From Mesorhizobium australicum (GTDB taxonomy: Bacteria > Pseudomonadota > Alphaproteobacteria > Rhizobiales > Rhizobiaceae): a stretch of DNA of 64,000 bases. The notes beneath the pieces were generated by a model. It was not told the origin of the DNA. It saw only the letters and a program-made list of their open reading frames with translations, and made no database searches. Within the stretch, counting starts at the first letter, position 1, and every line of letters starts with the position of its first letter. The position numbers were made by a program, and so were the translations under genes. The stretch covers positions 2,294,001 through 2,358,000 of the forward strand of contig NZ_FXBL01000004.1 of the NCBI RefSeq assembly GCF_900177325.1, in the 5' to 3' direction. Below, piece after piece: positions 43,979 to 53,434 of this stretch.

Positions 43979-45088
43979 TCAGTTGCCGCGCGCAGCGGCG
44001 AGCGCGCCCGGCAGTTCCTTGGCGAAGATGGCGAGTTCGTCCTCCGGCCCGGTGCTGACCCGGATGCAGCGGTCGAGCCGAGGGGCCATCGGCTTGCGCA
44101 CGAACACGTCGCGGTCGATCAGCGACTGCATGACCTTCAGGGCGAAGGCGCCGTCGCCGCCGCAGTCGATCGTGACGAAGTTGGTCGCGGAAGGCAGCGC
44201 GGCGAGGCCGTTGTCCGCGGCAATGCCCTCGATGCGCCGTCGGCCGTCGGCGATGCGCGCCAGCACGTCCGCGAGCCATGCCTGGTCTGCGATCGCAGCG
44301 GCAGCCGCGACCTGCGTCATGCGGCTCATGCCGAAATGGTTGCGCACCTTGTCGAAGGCGCGGATCGTCTCTGCCTCGCCGATCGCATAGCCGCAGCGCA
44401 TGCCAGCGAGCCCATAGGCCTTGGAGAAGGTGCGCATGCGCAGCACGTTCGGCCGGGCGGGGTCGAGGGGAGGGCGCGAGGAGGCGGGCGCCATTTCTGT
44501 ATAAGCCTCGTCGAGCACGAGCAGCGTTGTGTCCGGCAGCGCCTCGATGAAGCGCTGGATCTCGCCGCCCTCCCACCAGGTTCCCATCGGATTGTCGGGA
44601 TTGGCGAGATAGACGAGCGGTGCGGCTTCGCGCTTCACGGCCTCGAGCAACGCCTCGATGTCCTCGCGATCATCGCGATAGGGCGCCGTAACGAGCCGGC
44701 CGCCGAAACCCGCGACGTGGTAGTTGAAGGTGGGATAAGCGCCGAGCGAGGTGACGACCGGCTGGCCCGGTTCGACGAAGAGGCGCACGACGAGGCTGAG
44801 CAGGCCGTCGATGCCTTCGCCGATCATGATGTTTTCAGGCGCGACGCCATGATGAGCTGCCACGAGCTGCCGCAACTCGAAATTCTCCGGGTCGGAGTAT
44901 TTCCACATCTCGGGAGCAGACGCTGCGATCGCATCCGCAACGCGCGGCGACGCGCCGAAGCCGTTCTCGTTGGCGCCGATCCGGGCACGGAACGGCCGCC
45001 CGCGCTGCCGTTCCTGCGTTTCCGGTCCGACGAAGGGAACCGTGGCCGGCAGCGACTGGGCAAGGGCGGTGAGGCGGGGGCGGGTCAT
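43979..45088 (-). CDS. PLP aminotransferase, histidinol-phosphate aminotransferase-like
   Basis: 369 residues from MTRPRLTALAQSLPATVPFV; upstream frame rejected. Fold-type I aminotransferase: NENGFGASPRV, YLANPDNPMGTWW, LVLDEAYTEM and the Schiff-base Lys in RTFSKAYGLAGMRCGYAIG; C-terminal Arg in CIRVSTGP. HisC-like, but the locus holds no other histidine genes. It may be an aromatic or general aminotransferase. Confidence 0.88.
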   Translation of the reverse strand: MTRPRLTALAQSLPATVPFVGPETQERQRGRPFRARIGANENGFGASPRVADAIAASAPEMWKYSDPENFELRQLVAAHHGVAPENIMIGEGIDGLLSLVVRLFVEPGQPVVTSLGAYPTFNYHVAGFGGRLVTAPYRDDREDIEALLEAVKREAAPLVYLANPDNPMGTWWEGGEIQRFIEALPDTTLLVLDEAYTEMAPASSRPPLDPARPNVLRMRTFSKAYGLAGMRCGYAIGEAETIRAFDKVRNHFGMSRMTQVAAAAAIADQAWLADVLARIADGRRRIEGIAADNGLAALPSATNFVTIDCGGDGAFALKVMQSLIDRDVFVRKPMAPRLDRCIRVSTGPEDELAIFAKELPGALAAARGN

Positions 45089-45147
45089 GGAGCGGCTCGA
45101 CGTTGGGCAGGCTCTCCTTAGTGAATTCGGTGCAGCGCAACAATCGC

Positions 45148-45182
45148 CCAAAAAGAAACGCCCGGCGCGAGGCCGGGCGTTT
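45148..45182 (-). terminator. Rho-independent terminator of porin 1
   Basis: 11-bp stem AAACGCCCGGC/GCCGGGCGTTT with a 5-base loop. On the minus strand the stem is followed by CTTTTTGGG. It lies just after the stop of the porin gene at 45201. Confidence 0.85.
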
Positions 45183-45200
45183 CGAAACAGTCCGCAGCGA

Positions 45201-46382
45201 TCAGAAGAAGCGGGTGAACCGCAGGTAGCCGGACACGGTGCCGTCGAGCGTCTCGATCTTGTCGTACTGGACCTCCGAGCGGACCTCGAAGTTGGTGACC
45301 GGCACCCACACCAGCGACAGTTCGGCCGACTGGCCGTTCAGGCCCGTCTTCACGTCCCTGCCGCCCTCGTAAAAATCGCTGAAATACTGGTAGCCAACCG
45401 AGGCGCCGAACGTCTCGGTGAACTGGTGCCCGTAGGACGCCAGGATCGACCATTCGGAATTGCCGTTGCCGCCGAACGCGTCTGCCGCCGGACCATGCAA
45501 CGTGCCGTAGGTGTGGTCGCCGTCGGCGTAGTAGCCGATCAGGCGGAAGGACGAACCTTCCATGTTCGGCACGTTGACCTGAAGACCGAGCGAGGCGCCG
45601 AAACCGCCGCTATTCACCGTGTACACTCCAGGAGAAACTTGATAGAGAGAACCGTCGAAGCTTTCATCGTACCCGATACGGCCCCACACACCGCCCCAGC
45701 CGCCAGCATAGCCGAGCACGGCGACAACATCAGGCATGAAGCCCTCATTGTTGTCGAGCGCACCTGCCCCCGCATAGTTGTCGTCTTCCAGCGAGAGCAC
45801 GCCGAAGAAGCCGTTGCGCTCGAAATTGTACTGCATGATCGCGCGGCGCTGGTCGCCGAAGGACATTGCATTGTCGGAATGCGATCCGAACGTTCCCACC
45901 TCTCCGACGACCGTGTCGGACCAGGCCGATTCGGAATAGCCGGCGCGGAAACCGCCGAGGCTCAGCCATGCCTGGTGAATTCCAACCGGGCCGTCATTCG
46001 CTCCGAGCCCAGAATACGATCCAGTGCCACTCCAATCGGCTTGCAGGCGGATATAGGACCGCAGCGTACCCCATTCAGTTTCGGAACGAGCATCGAAGTT
46101 CACGCGCGCACGAACGCCCTTGTTCCAGCCGTCCGGCTCAAAACCATTATAGTTAGGCGTTTCGCCGTCGCTCGCCGCGCCGATTTGGTACCAGACATAG
46201 CCAGAGATCTGCAGGCAGGTTTCGGTGCCGGGGATGTAGAAGAAGCCAGCGCCATAGGCATCGCAGACGCGGACATACTCGACCGGTTCGGGTTCCGGCG
46301 CCAGCACTGCGTCGGCCGCGAATACGGCGCCGGGCGAGACGGACAAGGCGCCGGCGATGGAGAGGAATTTCAAGGACTTCAT
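45201..46382 (-). CDS. Rhizobial-type outer-membrane porin 1
   Basis: 393 residues with signal peptide (MKSLKFLSIAGALSVSPGAV) and the conserved mature start ADAVLAPEPEPVEYVRVCDA, then GAGFFYIPGTETCLQISGYV; ends in aromatic YLRFTRFF, the C-terminal Phe used for outer-membrane insertion. Porin_2 family, a 16-strand trimeric general porin. Two conserved cysteines near the N-terminus. Paralog of the porin at 46936. Confidence 0.94.
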   Translation of the reverse strand: MKSLKFLSIAGALSVSPGAVFAADAVLAPEPEPVEYVRVCDAYGAGFFYIPGTETCLQISGYVWYQIGAASDGETPNYNGFEPDGWNKGVRARVNFDARSETEWGTLRSYIRLQADWSGTGSYSGLGANDGPVGIHQAWLSLGGFRAGYSESAWSDTVVGEVGTFGSHSDNAMSFGDQRRAIMQYNFERNGFFGVLSLEDDNYAGAGALDNNEGFMPDVVAVLGYAGGWGGVWGRIGYDESFDGSLYQVSPGVYTVNSGGFGASLGLQVNVPNMEGSSFRLIGYYADGDHTYGTLHGPAADAFGGNGNSEWSILASYGHQFTETFGASVGYQYFSDFYEGGRDVKTGLNGQSAELSLVWVPVTNFEVRSEVQYDKIETLDGTVSGYLRFTRFF

Positions 46383-46935
46383 GGTTTACCCCGGTTTGCA
46401 ATTCATCAGGCCGGGCATCCTGTGTATGGCTGAAGCCCGGCTTACGCGCGACCATTCACCGAATCAATCCACGCGTAATGTAATAACGTTACAAGCACGC
46501 CCACCGACGCGAAAGCGCTTTTATGAGCCTGTTAGACGAATGGAACCTGGAATTGCATCGAAGCAACACCAGTCCCCCACGCTTCACGCACCATAGAATA
46601 TATATGACAAAGATTATCAAGATAAATTGCTGCGAAACCGATCACGCTTGGTAGCTCGTTGCGATGGCAGGTTGAGCTACGGGCTGTGCGACGCCTCGCT
46701 CCGCAATCCGCTATTGTCGGCGAAGCCGCGCTGACGTCAGGCCTCGTCTGCTGAAGTGGAGCCTTGGACTATTCGTGACCGACACGTCCTTCGGTCAGAG
46801 GAAGGTCGGTCCGGTGAGCACGTAGCCGCCTGGCTATTGTCCATAAGCGCGGAGTCGGCTCCGTGCACCTAATATGCAACGGAAAGGGCCCGGCGGTTTC
46901 CCGCCGAGCCCTGGAATATCACGCCAATCCGTGGA
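46383..46935. other. Intergenic region between the porins
   Basis: 553 bp without a supported gene. The middle is AT-rich (AGAATATATATGACAAAG near 46600). A short dyad TGTAA-TAACG-TTACA lies at 46479-46493, about 100 bp upstream of porin 1, and may be a regulator site. At the right end a hairpin (GGGCCCGGCGG, 4-base loop, CCGCCGAGCCC near 46890) follows porin 2 and may be its terminator. Confidence 0.5.
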
Positions 46936-48090
46936 TCAGAAGAAGCGCGTGAAGCGGAGATAGCCGGACACCGTGCCGTCATCCACATCGTTGTCATCAT
47001 AGTTGAGTTCGGTCCGAACCTCAAAGTTCGTAACCGGCACCCACACCAGGCCGAGGTCTGCCGACCAGCCGTCAACGCCCGTCGAGATGTCAGTTCCAGC
47101 GACATAAAAGTCGTTGAAATACTGCACACCGACCGATGCGCCGAAGGTCTCGGTGAACTGCTGATAGTAGGATGCCAGGACCGAGAACTCAGAGTTGCCC
47201 ATCGTGGAAAACGCCGTCCAGCTGCTGCCCGCGCCATACTGATGGTCACCATCGGCATAGTAGCCGATAAGGCGGAACGAAGAACCCGGCATGTTCGGGA
47301 TGTTGATCTGGGTGCCAATCGATGCGGCAAATCCGCCATCATTGAAACCACCGAAGCCGTCCGACGTGCCATCAAAGCTCTCGTCATAGGCTGCGCGAGC
47401 CCACACCGCACCCCAGCCGCCACCATAACCGACAAGGGCCACAACATCCGGCACGTAACCCTCACCATCAAGCGCGTCATCTTCGAGCGAAATGGTGCCG
47501 AAGAAGCCGTTCGACGAGAAGTTGTACTGGATCAGAGCACGTTCCTGGTAGCCGTAGTAGAGGCCACCCCAGGTATGCGAGCCGTAGCTCGAGATTCCGT
47601 TGACCGTCTCGGCCCAAGCCGACTCGGTGTAGCCCATGCGCAGGCCGCCCAGTTCGATATAGGCCTGATCGATGCCGACCGGTCCGTCGTTAGTGCCGAG
47701 GCCGGGGTAAGAGCCCGTGCCGTTCCAATCTGCCTGCAGGCGGATGTAGGAGCGCAGCGTGCCCCATTCGGTCTCAGAACGCGCGTCGATGTTCAGACGG
47801 GCACGAACCGACTTCATCCAACCGTCTTGCTGAGAGACGCCATAGTTGTAGGACGGGGTATCGAAAGCATTGTCATAGCTACCAGTCCCAACCTGGTACC
47901 ACACATAGCCCGAGATCTGCAGGCAGGTCTCGGTGCCGGGGATGTAGAAGAAGCCCGAGCCGTAGGCGTCGCAGACGCGAACGTATTCCACCGGCTCCGG
48001 CTCGGGCGCCATGACGGCGTCCGCAGCATTCGCGCCGGTCACCGCCGCGAGGGCAGCCGCCGAGCCGAGAAGAAGGCCCTTGATGTTCAT
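46936..48090 (-). CDS. Rhizobial-type outer-membrane porin 2
   Basis: 384 residues with signal peptide (MNIKGLLLGSAAALAAVTGA). Closely similar to porin 1 from VMAPEPEPVEYVRVCDAYGS through GTLRSYIRLQADWNGTGSYP and WVPVTNFEVRTEL to the C-terminal YLRFTRFF. Differences cluster in loop regions, expected for surface loops. General diffusion channel. The two copies are in tandem, each with its own upstream region. Confidence 0.94.
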   Translation of the reverse strand: MNIKGLLLGSAAALAAVTGANAADAVMAPEPEPVEYVRVCDAYGSGFFYIPGTETCLQISGYVWYQVGTGSYDNAFDTPSYNYGVSQQDGWMKSVRARLNIDARSETEWGTLRSYIRLQADWNGTGSYPGLGTNDGPVGIDQAYIELGGLRMGYTESAWAETVNGISSYGSHTWGGLYYGYQERALIQYNFSSNGFFGTISLEDDALDGEGYVPDVVALVGYGGGWGAVWARAAYDESFDGTSDGFGGFNDGGFAASIGTQINIPNMPGSSFRLIGYYADGDHQYGAGSSWTAFSTMGNSEFSVLASYYQQFTETFGASVGVQYFNDFYVAGTDISTGVDGWSADLGLVWVPVTNFEVRTELNYDDNDVDDGTVSGYLRFTRFF

Positions 48091-48435
48091 GTTATGCTCT
48101 CCGTTTTCGAAGTGTCCCGAAAGCGCCAGCGGTCGGCTGCTGTGCGTCCCTTGCCGAATTTGTGCGGGACTTCCTTTGCCAGTTCAACAGAAACGTCGCC
48201 GTTTGGCCGCATTTTCGGCCGGTTGCGGCGGCCCTGTTGCGGAAATGTGACGGCCGCCTGACTGCGAATTGTGCAGATGGCGCGGTTTCGGTCGATCTGC
48301 ATCCGGCTTCGACCTTCAGCGCGCATTTCCAGGGCATCGGCCGTCCAGTCGAAGCGTCTCGAATCGCTAAAGAATCGGGGAGTTGGCGCCTCGCAGACTT
48401 CCCTGCGCCATCCGCTTCGCCGCATTGCCGCATGA

Positions 48436-48464
48436 TTGACCGCGCCCGGGCGGCTTGTTACGAG
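48436..48464 (+). promoter_or_regulatory. Candidate promoter of the B12 uptake operon
   Basis: TTGACC (48436-48441), 17-bp spacer, TACGAG (48459-48464). Transcription from here would begin a few bases before the riboswitch. Confidence 0.5.
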
Positions 48465-48473
48465 ATTTCTGCC

Positions 48474-48645
48474 GAAGGTTTCCGCGTCCTCGGGGCGCGG
48501 ATGAAAAGGGAATACGGAACGGGATCCATCCCCAGGCCGTAGCTGCCCCCGCAACTGTGAACGGTGAGGTGCATTCACGAAGCCACTGGGCAATGCCCGG
48601 GAAGGCGAATGCGCCGACGAGCCGTGAGCCAGGAGACCTGCCTTC
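48474..48645 (+). ncRNA. Cobalamin riboswitch
   Basis: Recognised from the conserved segments GCCACTGGG (48581-48589), the GGGAAGGCG run ending at 48607, and the B12 box GAGCCGTGAGCCAGGAGACC near 48619-48638. Outer pairing GAAGG (48474-48478) with CCTTC (48641-48645) closes the P1 helix. It lies 136 bp upstream of btuB and should reduce expression of the uptake operon when adenosylcobalamin is plentiful. Confidence 0.93.
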
Positions 48646-48781
48646 GACGTCACCTTCCGGATGCGGGGAGCTTCCGGGGCTGTCTTGAACAGCGGTGACG
48701 AGAAGTCATCGCTGGGCCGGGACCGCAACACCCCACCAGCGCCAACGCAATCTGATCCGGCACGGACCGGTGGGGGATGAT

Positions 48782-50611
48782 ATGAAGGTTTACGGGGCAA
48801 AGACACTCGCATTGGCGGCGCAGACGGCGCTTGCCGCAATTCTTCTTGCGGGTCTGGCGCCGGCCGGTGCGCAGGAAATCGACATCGGCGAGATTGTGGT
48901 GACGCCCAACCGCGCGCCGGGCGACAAGGCCAAGACCGGCTCCAAGGTGGAGAAGATCACGAAGAAGGAGATCGAGGAGAGGTCGCAACCGACGGTTATC
49001 GACTATCTCGACACTGTTCCCGGCGTCGCGATCAGCCAGCCGGGCAGCGTCGGCGGCGAGGGATCCCTTGCCGTGCGCGGCCAGCCGAAGCGCTATGTGA
49101 AGACCCTGTTCAACGGCATCGATATCGGCGACCCGACCGCGCCGCAGGTCCAGACATCCTACCAATACCTGCTCACCGGCGGGATCGAGGAGATCGAGGT
49201 TCTCAAGGGATCGCAGAGCACGCTCTATGGTTCGGAAGCGATCGCGGGCGTGATCAGCCTTTCGACGCTGACGGACTACAAGATCGGCGTGCAGCACCTT
49301 TTCCATATCGAAGGAGGCTCCAACGGCACGGCGCTTGGCCGCTACGGCCTGCGCGCCGCGACGGAGACGTCTCGCGCGGGGATAAACATCACCGGCTTCC
49401 GCACCGACGGCATTTCGTCGGCGGCGAACGGCACAGAACGTGACGGCTACGAAAACGTCACTGTCGACGCCGCGGCCGAGCATCGCTTCAACGAGAATTT
49501 TTCGGTGTTCGGTTCGCTCCTCTACATCAATGCCTCGGCCGAGTTCGATGATTCCTTCCCGATCGGCGACAATCTCACCGCGACCAACCACAGCCGCCAG
49601 TTGGCCGGGCGCATGGGCTTCAATCTCGATCTCATGGACGGCCGGGCGCGCAACACCGTCTCGGTGCAGGGTTTCGACATCGACCGGTCGATCACCGGCA
49701 CGTTCTTCGACGGGGAATATCTCGGTGATCGCGTGAAGGCCGACTATCAGGGGGCCTTCGACGTGACGGAGCGGATCACGCTCCAATACGGCGCCGACTA
49801 CGAGCGCCAGTCGATCGAGGTGCCCGGCGCATCCGCCGATTTCACCATCGGCGGCGTATGGGGACAGGTGGTTTTCCAGCCCGTCGACAGCCTGACGCTG
49901 ACGGCCGGCGGCCGCTACGACGATCACAGCGCGTTTGGAGGATACGGAACCTATCGCGCTTCGGCGTCCTATGCCTTCCCGACCAATACCCGCCTCCACG
50001 CTTCGCTCGGCACGGGCTTTCGCGCGCCGAGCCTGAACGAACTCTACGGTCCGTTCGGCGCCAACCCGCTCCTGCAGCCGGAGACGAGCATCAGCTACGA
50101 CATCGGCGTCGAGCAGAGGCTGGCGGACAATCTGATCGCCGACGTCACGTTCTTCCAGATCGATATCGATAACCTGATCGCCTATTCGGGCCCCGGCTAC
50201 AATCAGGTTCCCGGCGTGACCACCTCGCGTGGCGTCGAGACGTCTGTCGCCTGGACGGCGAACGAGTGGCTCAGCCTCGCCGGCTCCTACACCTACACGG
50301 ATTCGCACACGGCAACCGGCGCGCGCAACATTCGCATCCCGCGCCATGCGATCGGCCTGTCGACGGTCGTGCAACCGGCTGAAAAGTGGACCATTTCGGC
50401 AAGCGGTAAGGTCGCGCTCGACACGGTCGATTCCGGGGATTTCCAGCTGGACGACTATTTCCTGCTGAACGCGAAGCTTGCCTACAAGCCGACGGAGGCG
50501 ACCGAGGTGTATGTCCGTGTCGAGAACGCCTTCGACGTCGACTACCAGACAGTGCGGGGCTACGCGACGCCGGGCTTCTCCGCCTTCACGGGCGTGAAGG
50601 CGACGTTCTGA
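48782..50611 (+). CDS. btuB: TonB-dependent vitamin B12 receptor
   Basis: 609 residues from MKVYGAKTLALAAQTALAAI (signal peptide), RBS GGGGGATG; an in-frame extension runs upstream into the riboswitch leader and was rejected. TonB box-like EIDIGEIVVTPNRAPG, plug domain (PGVAISQPGSVGGEGSLAVR, LKGSQSTLYGSEAIAGVISL) and a 22-strand barrel ending in FTGVKATF. The riboswitch upstream identifies the cargo as cobalamin or a related corrinoid. First gene of an operon with btuF, btuC, btuD, tonB. Confidence 0.94.
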   Translation: MKVYGAKTLALAAQTALAAILLAGLAPAGAQEIDIGEIVVTPNRAPGDKAKTGSKVEKITKKEIEERSQPTVIDYLDTVPGVAISQPGSVGGEGSLAVRGQPKRYVKTLFNGIDIGDPTAPQVQTSYQYLLTGGIEEIEVLKGSQSTLYGSEAIAGVISLSTLTDYKIGVQHLFHIEGGSNGTALGRYGLRAATETSRAGINITGFRTDGISSAANGTERDGYENVTVDAAAEHRFNENFSVFGSLLYINASAEFDDSFPIGDNLTATNHSRQLAGRMGFNLDLMDGRARNTVSVQGFDIDRSITGTFFDGEYLGDRVKADYQGAFDVTERITLQYGADYERQSIEVPGASADFTIGGVWGQVVFQPVDSLTLTAGGRYDDHSAFGGYGTYRASASYAFPTNTRLHASLGTGFRAPSLNELYGPFGANPLLQPETSISYDIGVEQRLADNLIADVTFFQIDIDNLIAYSGPGYNQVPGVTTSRGVETSVAWTANEWLSLAGSYTYTDSHTATGARNIRIPRHAIGLSTVVQPAEKWTISASGKVALDTVDSGDFQLDDYFLLNAKLAYKPTEATEVYVRVENAFDVDYQTVRGYATPGFSAFTGVKATF

Positions 50612-51669
50612 TGGATGAGCGTCCGGCGGCAAAGGGGAAAGGCAGCGTTCCTTCGCGCCCTCCTCTGTCCTGCCGGACATCTCCCCCACGCGGGGGGAGA
50701 TTAGCTATCGAGATTGGTTTCGCCAGTCTCCGGCGGAGCAAGGTGGGCGAACGCGCCCACGCTGCCAATCTCCCCCCATGTGGGGGAGATGTCCGGCAGG
50801 GCAGAGGGGGGCGCCGTAGAGCGCCGCTCCTGTTGCTTGGTCTGATCCTGAACCTCGCGGGCGCCGCGGTCGCCGCGCCGCCGGCCCGCGTCATGTCGCT
50901 CAACGTCTGCACCGACCAGCTGGCCATGCTGCTTGCCGCGCCCGGCCAGCTCGTCTCGGTGTCGGAGCTTGCTTCGGACCCTGGCCTTTCCTTCCATTCC
51001 GCGCTGGCTGCCTCCTATCCGCACAATCGCGGCCTGGCGGAGGAGGTGCTGGTGGCGAAGCCGGACGTTGTAATCACCGGCGCCTATTCATTGCACAACA
51101 CCACGCCACTGCTGCGTCGCCTGGGCTATCGCATTGAGGAATTTCAGTATTCTCAGACGCTGGACACGATCCCGGGCGAGATCCGGCGCATGGGGGCGAT
51201 CCTCGGCGCGACAGCACGCGCGGAGGAGATGGCCACCTCATTCGAGACCGAGTTGTCGGGCATAGAGGCCGGGCGATGCGGGACGCCGCCGACCGCGATC
51301 GCCTATGACCAGAATGGCATCGCCATGGGTGCCGGCTCGCTGGTCGATTCGGCAATGCAGGCCGCCGGCCTGCGCAACATCGCGGCCGAGCTCGGCTATT
51401 CCGGTATGGCGCCGTTTCCGCTCGAACTGTTAGTCGAGAAGAAGCCCGACATCGTCGTGCTGCCCGAGCCGCTGGCCGACACGCCGGCGCTGGCCGACCT
51501 GATTGCCTCGCATCCGGCGATCCGGGCGCTGGGGCAAGGCACGCTGCGCATCCATCTGCCCCGCGGCTCCGCTTCGTGCGGCGGCCCGTTCGTCATCGAG
51601 GCAGTGAAGGCATTGGTCGAGGCGCGGCGGCGCGTCGTCTCCTGCCCGGCCGGCGGGGCCGCGCCATGA
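50611..51669 (+). CDS. btuF: Periplasmic B12-binding protein with repeat-encoded N-terminal extension
   Basis: 352 residues if the ATG at 50611 is used; it overlaps the btuB stop by one base. The first 60 or so residues come from an inverted-repeat element (50655-50814), then a normal signal peptide follows (APLLLLGLILNLAGAAVAA) and a BtuF-like domain: VMSLNVCTDQLAMLLAAPGQ, LVAKPDVVITGAYSLHNTTP, KKPDIVVLPEPLADTP. No in-frame ATG lies between the element and the signal peptide. Whether the pre-extension is translated, or a non-ATG start is used, cannot be told. Delivers cobalamin to BtuCD. Confidence 0.88.
   Translation: MDERPAAKGKGSVPSRPPLSCRTSPPRGGRLAIEIGFASLRRSKVGERAHAANLPPCGGDVRQGRGGRRRAPLLLLGLILNLAGAAVAAPPARVMSLNVCTDQLAMLLAAPGQLVSVSELASDPGLSFHSALAASYPHNRGLAEEVLVAKPDVVITGAYSLHNTTPLLRRLGYRIEEFQYSQTLDTIPGEIRRMGAILGATARAEEMATSFETELSGIEAGRCGTPPTAIAYDQNGIAMGAGSLVDSAMQAAGLRNIAAELGYSGMAPFPLELLVEKKPDIVVLPEPLADTPALADLIASHPAIRALGQGTLRIHLPRGSASCGGPFVIEAVKALVEARRRVVSCPAGGAAP
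50655..50814. repeat. Long inverted-repeat element inside 5' end of btuF
   Basis: Two arms of 48 bp, 50655-50702 and 50767-50814, are near-perfect reverse complements, separated by 64 bp. Each arm also contains a smaller palindrome (CTCCCCCACGCGGGGGGAG). The architecture resembles rhizobial intergenic mosaic elements (RIMEs). It keeps the btuF reading frame open. Confidence 0.85.
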
Positions 51670-52652
51670 GCCGCGGCGTGCTCATCGGGTCACTCGCTGC
51701 CGCGACGGTCGTTTTCTTCCTGCTGTCGCTGCTGACCGGGCCCGCGAGCTACGGCCCGCTGGAGAGCATCCGGGCGCTGATCGCCGGCGGTGACGAGGCG
51801 GCCGCGATCATCCTGCGCGAGATCAGGCTGCCGCGCGCACTGCTCGGTCTCATGGTGGGCTTCGGCCTCGGCGCATCCGGCGCGGCACTCCAGGGCTTCC
51901 TGCGCAATCCGCTGGCCGAGCCCGGGATCATCGGCGTCTCGGCGTCGGCGTCGCTCGGCGCTGTGACGGTGTTCTACAGCGGCCTTGCAGGCGCCTCGAT
52001 CCTGGCCTTGCCTGCCGGCGCGCTTGTCGGGGCCGCCGTGTCGGTTTTGCTCCTGCTGGGCATTGCTGCCCGCCATGGTTCGACGCTGACGCTCATTCTC
52101 TCCGGCGTCGCGCTGTCCAGCCTTGCCGGCGCGCTCACGTCGCTGGCGCTCAATCTCTCGCCGAACCCCTTCGCCAGCTACGAGATCATCTTCTGGCTGC
52201 TCGGTTCGCTGAAAGACCGCTCGATGGTTCATGTGCTGATCGCGCTGCCGCTGATGGTCGCGGGGGCCGCGCTGCTGTTCGCGTCGAGCCGGGCGCTCGA
52301 TGCGCTGACGCTGGGCGAGGAGAGCGCCGCCAGCCTCGGCATCGACATGCGCCGGGCGCGTCTGTTCGTCGTGGGTGGCGTGGCGCTGATGGTGGGAGCG
52401 GCCACCGCCGTCGCGGGCGCGATCGGCTTTGTCGGCCTCGTCATGCCGCACCTGATCCGGCCGCTCACCGACCGCATGCCCGGCAGCCTGATCCTGCCGG
52501 CGGGACTGGGTGGTGCGGCGTTGCTTCTCGCCGCCGACGTTGCGGTGCGCGTCGCAATCCCCGCGCGGGAACTCAATGTCGGCGTGGTCACCGCGCTCAT
52601 CGGCGCGCCGTTCTTTCTCTGGCTCGTCGCGCGTACAAAGCGGGAGACGTAG
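51666..52652 (+). CDS. btuC: B12 ABC transporter permease
   Basis: 328 residues from MSRGVLIGSLAAATVVFFLL, overlapping the btuF stop by four bases (ATGA). FecCD/BtuC family with about ten helices: EIRLPRALLGLMVGFGLGAS, GAALQGFLRNPLAEPGIIGV, GFVGLVMPHLIRPLTDRMPG (the cytoplasmic coupling segment). Forms the inner-membrane channel with BtuD. Confidence 0.94.
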   Translation: MSRGVLIGSLAAATVVFFLLSLLTGPASYGPLESIRALIAGGDEAAAIILREIRLPRALLGLMVGFGLGASGAALQGFLRNPLAEPGIIGVSASASLGAVTVFYSGLAGASILALPAGALVGAAVSVLLLLGIAARHGSTLTLILSGVALSSLAGALTSLALNLSPNPFASYEIIFWLLGSLKDRSMVHVLIALPLMVAGAALLFASSRALDALTLGEESAASLGIDMRRARLFVVGGVALMVGAATAVAGAIGFVGLVMPHLIRPLTDRMPGSLILPAGLGGAALLLAADVAVRVAIPARELNVGVVTALIGAPFFLWLVARTKRET

Positions 52653-52654
52653 TG

Positions 52655-53434
52655 ATGCGGCTGTCGGCACTTGAACTCTCGGTCAGCCTTTCCGGCCGCA
52701 AGGTGCTGGACGGCGTTTCGTTCGACCTCGAACCGGGTCAGGTGGTCGGATTGCTCGGGCCGAACGGCGCTGGCAAGTCGACCCTGATGCGCGCGCTTGC
52801 CGGCCTGATCGAGACGCCGCAGGTGCGGCTGGGCGACCGCGCGCTGTCGGCGATGGGCTCGACCGAACGCGCGCGAAAAATCGCCTTCCTGCCGCAACAA
52901 CGCTCCATCGGCTGGGCGCTGGCGGTCGAGCAGGTGGTCATGCTCGGGCGCATCCCATGGCGCGGCTACGGGCAGATACCGTCCGAGGCAGACGAGGCGA
53001 TCGCAGCGGATGCGATGCGACTGCTGCGCGTCGACGGGCTGGCCGCGCGGCCCGCGACCGAACTGTCCGGCGGAGAACAGGCGAGGGTGCTCGCTGCCCG
53101 TGCGGTCGCTCAGGACACGCCGTTCCTCATCGCCGACGAGCCGGCGTCCGGGCTCGACCCCGCACACCAGATCTCGATGATGCAGGCCTTCCGCGCGGTC
53201 GCGGCGAAGGGGCGTTGCGTGCTCGTCTCGCTGCACGACCTGACGCTCGCGGCGCGCTGGTGCGACCGGATCATCGTGCTGGATGGTGGCCGGGTCGCCG
53301 CGGATGGCGAGCCTGAAACAGTGCTCAACGCCGCATTGCTCCAGTCCGTTTATGGTGTCACCGCCCATGTCGCGCGCGACGGCGGCAAGCTGGTGCTTGC
53401 GCCGCTCGCCCTGTCGCAGGCGAGGCAGCCGTGA
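52655..53434 (+). CDS. btuD: B12 ABC transporter ATPase
   Basis: 259 residues; ATG at 52655, two bases after the btuC stop (a GTG one codon earlier is possible). Walker A GPNGAGKST, signature TELSGGEQARVLAARAVAQD, Walker B FLIADEPASGLDPAHQ, switch His in LVSLHDLTLA. Heme and siderophore ATPases look alike; the riboswitch and btuB support cobalamin. Confidence 0.93.
   Translation: MRLSALELSVSLSGRKVLDGVSFDLEPGQVVGLLGPNGAGKSTLMRALAGLIETPQVRLGDRALSAMGSTERARKIAFLPQQRSIGWALAVEQVVMLGRIPWRGYGQIPSEADEAIAADAMRLLRVDGLAARPATELSGGEQARVLAARAVAQDTPFLIADEPASGLDPAHQISMMQAFRAVAAKGRCVLVSLHDLTLAARWCDRIIVLDGGRVAADGEPETVLNAALLQSVYGVTAHVARDGGKLVLAPLALSQARQP

Noticed and set aside
48650..50689. 679-residue minus-strand ORF opposite btuB
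   Set aside because: Shadow of btuB and the riboswitch leader.
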